Below, one piece after another: positions 51,901 through 60,498 of a DNA stretch of 64,000 nt; the stretch's first letter is position 1, and each line of letters begins with the position of its first letter. Both the position numbers and the translations under genes were made by a program. The notes beneath the pieces are model-generated. The model was not told the origin of the DNA. It was given only the letters and a program-made list of their open reading frames with translations, and did no database searches. The stretch covers positions 2,230,702 through 2,294,701 of the forward strand of contig NC_079908.1 of NCBI RefSeq assembly GCF_024868665.1, read 5' to 3'. This DNA comes from Triplophysa rosa. Its lineage: Eukaryota; Chordata; Actinopteri; Cypriniformes; Nemacheilidae.

Positions 51901-54900
51901 GGTTTCCAATTTTGACAACCGCAACAGACTCCGAGCAAATGAGACAAACCGGTCTCGTGCATGTCGATGCAGGAAGAATAAATGCAAATCTCTCGACCCA
52001 TTCATCTCGGAAAACATGGTTTTCGGCGTCAACTTTTCTAACTTTTGAAAAGGACATTGTTTTTCAGTCAATGACAGTTACATCTGCGCGCTGTGCAGCG
52101 AGTCTGTCTCAACTCTTCACTCAACGACGTCTGAACGTAGCGACAGTGCGCATATGTTAACCGTCCGTGGCGCCATAGGACCCAAACTGCTACTGATCGG
52201 ACCTTGATGTGCCTGGTATAATTTTGATTGCATTAGAAAATAACGTTAGGCGTTCATTTTTTTTATTATGTCAAAAGTCTTTGAGGTCCGGACGGACGCA
52301 TCTCGCGGTCCGCATTCGGACCGGAGTCCCCTAGTTAGTGACCCCTGCTCTATAGTCAGATCGAATAATTTCAAAGGTAAACAACTAACTTCAGCATATG
52401 CATGATGCATTTAGTTTATCTAAATTAGTTTTAGTTTCTTTTTTTTACTATTAAATAGTAATATATTTGTCCACATAAAATACCAAGTTAACCGGACTTT
52501 GATTTTGGCAGGTTGTCGGAAGACGCTTATTTTTTAGTATGTCTGTTTCTTCACTCAAACAATAACATGTTCGTGAAATAAACTCTCAGAGCAAGTCTGG
52601 AGATGAAGTTCATGTGTTCATGTCCTCATAAAGTGCAGACGCAGACAAATTTATGAGCATCACACGTGTAGCACGTTAAACTGTGCAGTTCATTCACGCA
52701 GACACGCAGAACAGACAGATAACATGTGTAAATAACATGATTCGGCGTCCACAAGTCAGCATCTAGTTTGATGGACTCAATGCAGCTGGAAAACAAGTTT
52801 CACTCGCAAAATAGCTTATTGAAATGGTGAACTGCTATTTTAATTAGTTTTAGTCTATTACTTATTTATCAGCATGAGAAATACGTGTGAGCATGTGAAC
52901 AGACTAAAATGCGTGTCTCACGGTGAATGCATGAGACTTGAGAGCCCTGTAACATGAATAGAGTTTAGCGGGCTGTACGTTAGTGATAACGGTCCGTGGG
53001 GAAACGCAGTGCTCCATGTGTACTGTAGTTAAAAGGATTAAACGAGGCTTCGAGGCAACAAAATTTGCCTCGATGATTTTTTGTAATCGAATTACTCGAG
53101 TTACTCGAGGAATCGTTTCAGCCCTAACTAGTGCTACAAGTCAATATCATTCATCCAAATGCGTCATTGATGCCCGTGTGCGGAGTGCGCTGTTAATACT
53201 TGATTGCCAAATGAGAACGACTCGTACGCTGGTTTTAAACCCTCACGTGCATAGCAATTCATAGCATAGCAAAGGAAAAGCCCGAGCCGCGCGCATCACA
53301 AGCTCTCTTGTGCGCTGAAAACTCAAATCCCACACATTATAAACTCTCTCTGGCACGAGGAAAAGCCCGAGCCGCGTGCATCACAAGGTCTCTCGTGCGC
53401 TGAAAACTCAAACCCCGCACATTATAAACTTTTTCTGGTGCGAGGAAAAGCCCAAGCCGCACCCATCACAAGGTCTGTCCTTCACTAAAAACTCAAATCC
53501 CGCACATTATAAACTTTTCTGGCACGAGGAAAAGCCCAAGCCGCGCGCATCACAAGGTCTCTCATGCGCTGAAAACTCAAACCCCGCACATTATAAACTT
53601 TTTCTGGCACGAGGAAAAGCCCGAGCCGCACCCATCACAAGGTCTGTTCTGCACTAAAAACTCACATTATAAACTCTCTCTGGCGCGAGGAAATGCCCGA
53701 GCCGCACGCATCACTAGTTCTCTCGTGCACTGAAAACTCAAAGCCCGCACATTATAAACTCTCTCTGGTGTGAGGAAAAGCCTAAGCCGCGTACATTGCA
53801 AGCTCTCTTGAATGAAGAAATGCGCAATGCGCGTTTGTAATCTTGATTTGCAACATATATTGGCAAACAGCCAACTATCGTCTAGGGCGGAGGTGGGTAA
53901 ACTTTTTACCTGGAGGGCCACATCATGTTTTTGAATCCTTGTTAAGGGCCGCATATTATTCGCACATTAAATTAAATCTTTTTTTATTTATTCCAAACTG
54001 AAATTTGATAAATACTGTAGAGTATGTACATGCAATTCCTTCTACCCTGTGTTTTATAAATACTTTTATATTGAAAAAAATGGCAAAACATTTGCGCACT
54101 GTCATTTAAGACACATTATTATAATAATTTACAGTATACATAATTTTTTATTCTTGACATTTTCAAATATTCCTCTAATTCAGGGGCATGCCACATGAGA
54201 AATGGGACTGTAGTGGAGGGCTGAACCAAAAGGGTAAACTGAAAACTCTGTTTTAAAAAAAAAAAAAAAATCATGTTTTTTATTATGTTATCATGATTTT
54301 ATTGTGTTTTTTTAGCAGTATTGTTTTTAGTTATTATGGCTTAAATAAAAAACCAACTACACTTTGACTGATATTAATTGGAATGCACAATAAAAATACA
54401 TGATTTTTGATTGTTTTTTAAAACGGTACAGTCTCATTTGGGAACCAAACTCTTATGACGGGAACCATTTCACAGTCTGTGTCACTCCGCCATTAAGCTA
54501 AATTGGATTTATAAGAATTGAAAGTAAAAGCAGTCTCTCAGAGCATTTCTCGGCAATAGTGACCGATTGCAGAACAGCAGACCCCTACGTCACAGCCGTA
54601 TCTCTTTCTCAGCGCTCAGGGTAGGGATGGGGATTCGACTCCAAAAGAGTCGATTCCTCGACTCTTAATGTCCAAGACAGGAATCGACTCGTCGACTCCG
54701 TAATTTTTAATGTTGTCATTGACTCAAATTGGTTACATTGTCTTTGTGATTGGCGCAAAGCAACGAATAACATTTAAAAACCAATCAGGTAAAAGTCATA
54801 CCTCCACTCTCTCTGATTGTACACGTTTACATCCGATCCAAAAAACTGCGTTAATCAGAGCATGAGCGACGCCTACTTGTTCGCTCACAAAAGTACACGC

Positions 54901-57900
54901 AATATTTCCCGTTCATTCGTCAGCTTCAACACGATCACATTAAATTCTAAAAAATTCTTATTAAAAACTCTCCTATATTTCGTCTGTCCCTCTTCAAGCT
55001 TTTATTTCTCTAAACGACTGTTAAGACTTTGTAAGTTGCTTTAAATGAAAGCGTGGCGCTATGCTTAAATGTGAGTCTGTGCGCATAACCGGACACAAAT
55101 CAAAATCAAGTTTGTGGAAACAAATTATAAAGCGTTTCATCCAGCTTAAAAACTTAAAAAATCAGCAACAGTCAGGAAGTCACAAATCATATATTAAGTT
55201 ATTGTTGCTGGGTTATTATTATAGCATATTTGTTGGTTTTAAAATTACATGTTGATATTTTGAGTTATTTTGCAATGAGTTACATTAAGAAAAGAACACA
55301 AGGTAGGCTCAATGCCTTTTTTTAAGTGTTGAACTTAGCCCAGGGTGAATATATAAACTCTTAAACGAAAATAAATAAATAAATGTTTAAGGCTTGTTTA
55401 GCGCACATTTACGGAGCCTCAATTCAAAACAATGAAACGTGGTGTCTTTACGTACAAAACATATTCATTTGTGTAACCATAACTCTCCAAAATCGATGCA
55501 ATAAAAAAATATAAAAACAATTAAGGAAACGAAATGTCTTAGCTTTACCATAAGTCTACAGCTACGGTTAGACCTGGGCCGTCATGTCCTTGCGCTGCGT
55601 GCGCTTGGAAAACCACATAGGTTGAGGACCAGAAAGGAGTAACTGGTCTGACAGCACAAAAAACTCTGCGATGGTGTTAGATGCACAAATGCATGTGTAT
55701 TTGCTAGTGACTTTGGAGATTGGTTGCAGGCCCAACGTTCCCAAGCTGAAGTTCATTCATTTATTTTATATTCGTATTCCTGAGCCCATTTGAATGACAG
55801 TAAATGGAGTCGAAGTGTCGATTCCATCGACTCCAAAAGTGGGAGTCGAGAATCGGAGTCGACTCCAAAAAACCCGGAACCGAACACCCCTAGCTCAGGG
55901 CAAGTGTCTCGAGATGCGCTTTTGATAACAGAAATTCCCGCCTCAGCGCAAGGCGCTTCAAAGCGAACGTAGCGTTTAAACATGTCTGTCTAGCTAGCGC
56001 AATAGCGCATGTCTCCCTCACTTTTCATTTTTACTATAGTATGCTGCATAGATGACTCGCGCCATCTTTGGATTTTGTCTGTATTACATCAAATTAGTAA
56101 TATTCACCAAAATCCTAACTGAAACGCAATGTTATTGAAAACATTTAAAAACCGCCTGGCGGGCCGGATGAAATTGCTTGGGGGGGCCTGAAGTGGCCCG
56201 CGGGCCGTAGTTTGCCCACCTCTGGTCTAGAGAATCAGCTATCGCGATAGGTCTGAGGATCGTCGATACACGATAGTATCGTCAATCGGAACAATCCTAC
56301 CCCCCCAAAAAACTGTCACTGCTCCTGACTGATAAACTTTTGTAACTTTAATAAGGTTCTATATTTAATTTGTACAAGAGTCTTTGGTGACTCAGCACAT
56401 ATTACCAAGAGTTTCAGAAGATGCTCTGAGCGCAGTCACAGCCTCAACTCACCTCTTCTTTTTCCTTCTGCGAGCTGCAGGATCCTCATCCTCATTATAT
56501 TCTCGTGGCATTCTGGGAAATTTACCACATAAAAATTTTAATAGATTGAAGGCTAAATGTTTCTATGACAACAGAGGACATGTTATCATTGAAATAACAC
56601 ATGAAAAAACATAGGCCTATGTGCTCAAATGGAAGACAACATACTCATGGTTCCGTGATTTGGAAGGTGGAGCTGAAGACGGGGTGGCTCTGGGGGTCAT
56701 CAAAAGCTTCCTGAAGTCATCATTGGTCAGCTTGGATCTAAATGTAACAAACAGAATACTGCTTAGACAGAAAACCAGATAAAAGACAAACTGCACTGAA
56801 AACGAGTGATATAAATGTGGGTTAGAGATGGATAAATGGATCCTTTTCATGCTGGGTAAACACAGCAACAGCGCTGCTGATTTGAAAAAGGTCAAAAAAG
56901 TCAAAATTTCTAATTATTTTTGGTAACCCTGTAAAAAGTATTTTTACCCTTTCCTGAGATTGTTGTTTTATCAGTTGCTAAATTAATTTGAACATGACAA
57001 TTAAAATCTCCAAACATATAGGTCGGCAAATCCTTAAGCGACAGGGAAAACACATATGCAGTCCAACCATTGCTGCGTTTACCCAAATATGACGACTTCT
57101 GCTTCACGAATGCGGAAGCGAGAAAAGGGTCCATTGGTTTTGGCACCAATTCTCCACTTATAAACTCAATTGGCCTCATTCATGAAACACGAGCAGAACG
57201 TAAATCGTTCGTAAAGTCGTAAATTTTCAGATTCATGAAAATGTTCGTATTTTCAAAATGTTAGTTGGTACGAAAGAATTGTACACCTGCTCCATACCAC
57301 GTGTAAATAGTGCGTAAAACCGCACGCAACATTCTGCATTCTTTTAGACAAACTGATGACACTGCATTTTGATGTACTATGTATCATAATATTCCATGAG
57401 TTCTTTTGCCCTGTCTTTTATAATTTTTTACTTTGGGTAAAATGCAGAGCTCGTCACTGTCCTTTTTTACACAGCCGTTCAATCACAGTGGAGAAGAGGC
57501 GGGACAAACACTACATTGAGCAAACATCATACACAACAATGGAGAAGTTAATATTAATGGTTACTGCATTTTCATATTAAGTAATATTCTTTATAATAAG
57601 ATACTAGTAACAAGTAGGCTAACTGTTGCGGATTTTCTAAATCACACCAACCAACGAATCTCCAGAATAATGCAAAGTGCCTCCAAAGAGATCACAGACG
57701 ACACCAGCAGGTCGTTTTCAGAAGAGCACCAGGTATTATTATTTTAGCTGGCTAAAAACGCTTTGGTGGACACAGTTTAATTGATGAATTTATTTGTAAG
57801 CATATAGCCTATTAGTCTCTTATGCATTTATGCAATATAATGTAGCCAAACCAGAGAATGAAGTCCAGAGGATTCCAGCATTCCTAGATACGTAATTTGC

Positions 57901-60444
57901 GTTGCTGTAATTCATAGCGGGGATAATGCTAATTGTGAATGAGCGTGCATGCACGCCCTGTTTATGAGTGATTGGAATTCATTAACACGCACACATTTTA
58001 CTATCAAATCTGACGTTTACGAAGTATTTGTGAATCCGGAGGAAAGTTTTCAGGAGGGTCTGTTTTACGCGCAAATTACTCTGAATTTACACATATATTT
58101 ACGAACGTTTCACGAATGAGGCCCAATGCTATTTAATGATATTTAGTGACGAATATCCAAATTATGTATATGTGACCCTGGACAACAAAACCAGTCTTAT
58201 GGGTCAATTTTTCGAAATTGAGATTTTTACATAATCTGAAAGCTAAATAAATAAACGTTCTATAGATATATGAGTTGTTAAAATAGGACAATATCTGGCT
58301 GAGATACAACCGTTTAAAACTCTGGAATCTGAGAGCGCAAAAAAAATCAAAATATTGAGAAAATTGCCTTTGAAGTTGTTAATCGGGGCACTGTGGCAGA
58401 CCATCCACTCACAAAAATAAAGTTTTTATATATTTAAGGTAGGAAATTTACAAAATATCTTCATGGAACATGATCTTTACTTAATATCCTAATGATTTTT
58501 GGCATAAAATAAAAATCAATAATTTTGACTCACACAATCTATTTTTGTCTTTTACTAAATTTTCCCGTGCTACTTAAGACTGGTTTTGTGATCCAGGGTC
58601 ACATATAAGGTTGTGGTCTGAATGAATTATTAATCAAATAAATTGATTTAATTAATTAATCAGATCATGTGGTGCAAAGTAACTGCCAAGTAAAGGCACT
58701 TGAGTAAAAAGCGCTACAAACACACACATAAATGAGTGTGCTTAAAGGAACAGTTCACCCAAAAAATAAAAATTCTGGCTTCGTTTACTCACCCTCAAGT
58801 AGGGCTGTGCAAAAATATTGATACATGTAACTATCGCAAAAAAAAAATTCAATAGTGTATCGATAGTGATACCTCTACTATTGATCTTTTTTTTTAAATC
58901 ATGTCATATATACACACGGCCAAAAGTAAGTGGAAGCGAGCATGGCGAAAAATATAAGAACGCTTCGAGCTCTCAGAGCAGATGTGTGGGAGTGCTTTGG
59001 TTTTCAAAATAAGTAATGAAGTAATGAGTTATATAAAATAATGCTGTTTGTAGGCTTCGCAAGTCATGACACAAGTCACTTGGCTACTGCAGTGCATTAG
59101 ACAAAAAGTTTATTAAGAAAAGTAACAATGACATTTATTGTGCTTTCACGGATGTGACACCAGCACATTTACAGCGCGGATGAAGCAGGGGTTTTATACT
59201 GCCCATGTTCAGTGTTTTAACTGTAATGCACCATAACAGCCAAGTGACTTGCGTGACCCACCTTATTCCCCTGTGCTACCCACTTGAGGGGCGCACATCC
59301 ATGCATCCCACATCTTGGCCACTCTGCACAGGGACGCGGTGGCTTGACACATCTTCACCACAAAATTTCAAATGTTATTAATTATTAATGATAATCTTAA
59401 AACTATAATTTACCTTATTAGTAAGTTTATTTATTTTTATTTAGCCTTGTTGTGCAAGCACTGACGAGCTTGTGCAAAGGCAGCAGCTTTTGCCAGAGGC
59501 GAACTGGAATCCCCTGGCTGGGCCTGGGTTCTCCTGAGTTTTTTTTCCTCAATTAGAATTTTGGGTTCCTCGCCACTGTTTGCATACTGTTTTTTGCACT
59601 ATTTGCCTGGCCGGGGGGGCTGCTTTAGAATTTAAAGTTTTATAGAATTTTTAAAGTTCTATATTTGACCCGTGCTTCTCTCTCCTTTATCTTAAATGTG
59701 TGCTCTCACTGTGCGTGTGCGTACTTGTCTGTGTACGTGTGTGTGTGTGTGCGTGCGCGTCCGTGTGTCTGCGCGTCCCGTGTGTGTGTGTCTATGTCTA
59801 TGTGTGTTAGTACGTGTGCATATTGTGTGTGTGGAGTGTTTTGTATGTGGGTATGTCTGTCTTCTGTGTTTTCACCTTTTTCTTGTTTTTACAGGTACAA
59901 CTTTAATTGTTTTGCTTATAGTCAATATGTCTCATGTACAGCTGCTTTGTAACAATGAAAATTGTAAAAAGCGCTATATAAATGAAGTTGAGTTGAGGTA
60001 AGGGATGTCTTTACACTTATCCTTACAGAAAACCCCAGGTGGTGCACAGCATGTTGTATTTCTAGCTCTAGTTTAGCATAATATATAGCAATATATTGTA
60101 TCGTGACCCATCTATCGTGATATGTATCATATCGGGAGGCACTTGCCAATACACAGCCCTACCCTCAAGTTGCTCCAAATCTGTATAAATTTATTTTTCC
60201 TACTATGGCGGTCAATGGTGGTCAGAGCTTTTACAGCATTCTTCTAAATATCTCTCTCTGTGTTCATCAGAACAAATACATTTATACAGCTTCGGAACAA
60301 CTCAAGGGTGAGTAAAACATGACAGAATTTTTGGGTGAACAGTCCCTTTAATATACTCGTCCATGTTTGGTACATGCTCTCTATTGCCGTTGGCTGGCTT
60401 TGCATGCATACTTTGAAGGGCAACACAATTTAATGTCTTTTAAT

Positions 60445-60498
<54 letters not shown>

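Larger units (their letters stand above)
46306..52347 (-). mobile_element. hAT element interrupted by a Gypsy retrotransposon
   Basis: Ends CAGGAGTATTCAACTAA and TTAGTGACCCCTG, with a perfect 8-bp TSD CTCTATAG (46298-46305, 52348-52355). Removing the Gypsy element (46391-51493 plus one TSD copy) leaves about 0.9 kb. It carries a BED zinc-finger remnant on the minus strand at 51815-52057. Confidence 0.88.
58742..60351. mobile_element. TTAA-flanked MITE carrying a hAT insertion
   Basis: Left TTAAAGGAACAGTTCACCC and right GGGTGAACAGTCCCTTTAA with TTAA at each border, as in piggyBac-type MITEs. The hAT copy 58800-60161 is inserted inside it. A fragment of the same family starts near 61482. Confidence 0.78.

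Noticed and set aside
53376..53657. 93-codon + strand ORF with repeating peptide units
   Set aside because: It follows the 85-bp minisatellite, whose length is not a multiple of three. The apparent peptide repeat is a by-product and there is no gene context.
53280..53808. Regular repeats resembling a CRISPR array
   Set aside because: Whole units are repeated without unique spacers, no cas genes are present, and the DNA is from a vertebrate genome. It is a minisatellite.
59665..60001. Cys/Val-rich ORFs that look like membrane peptides
   Set aside because: Generated by a degenerate GT/GC microsatellite tract inside a repeat.
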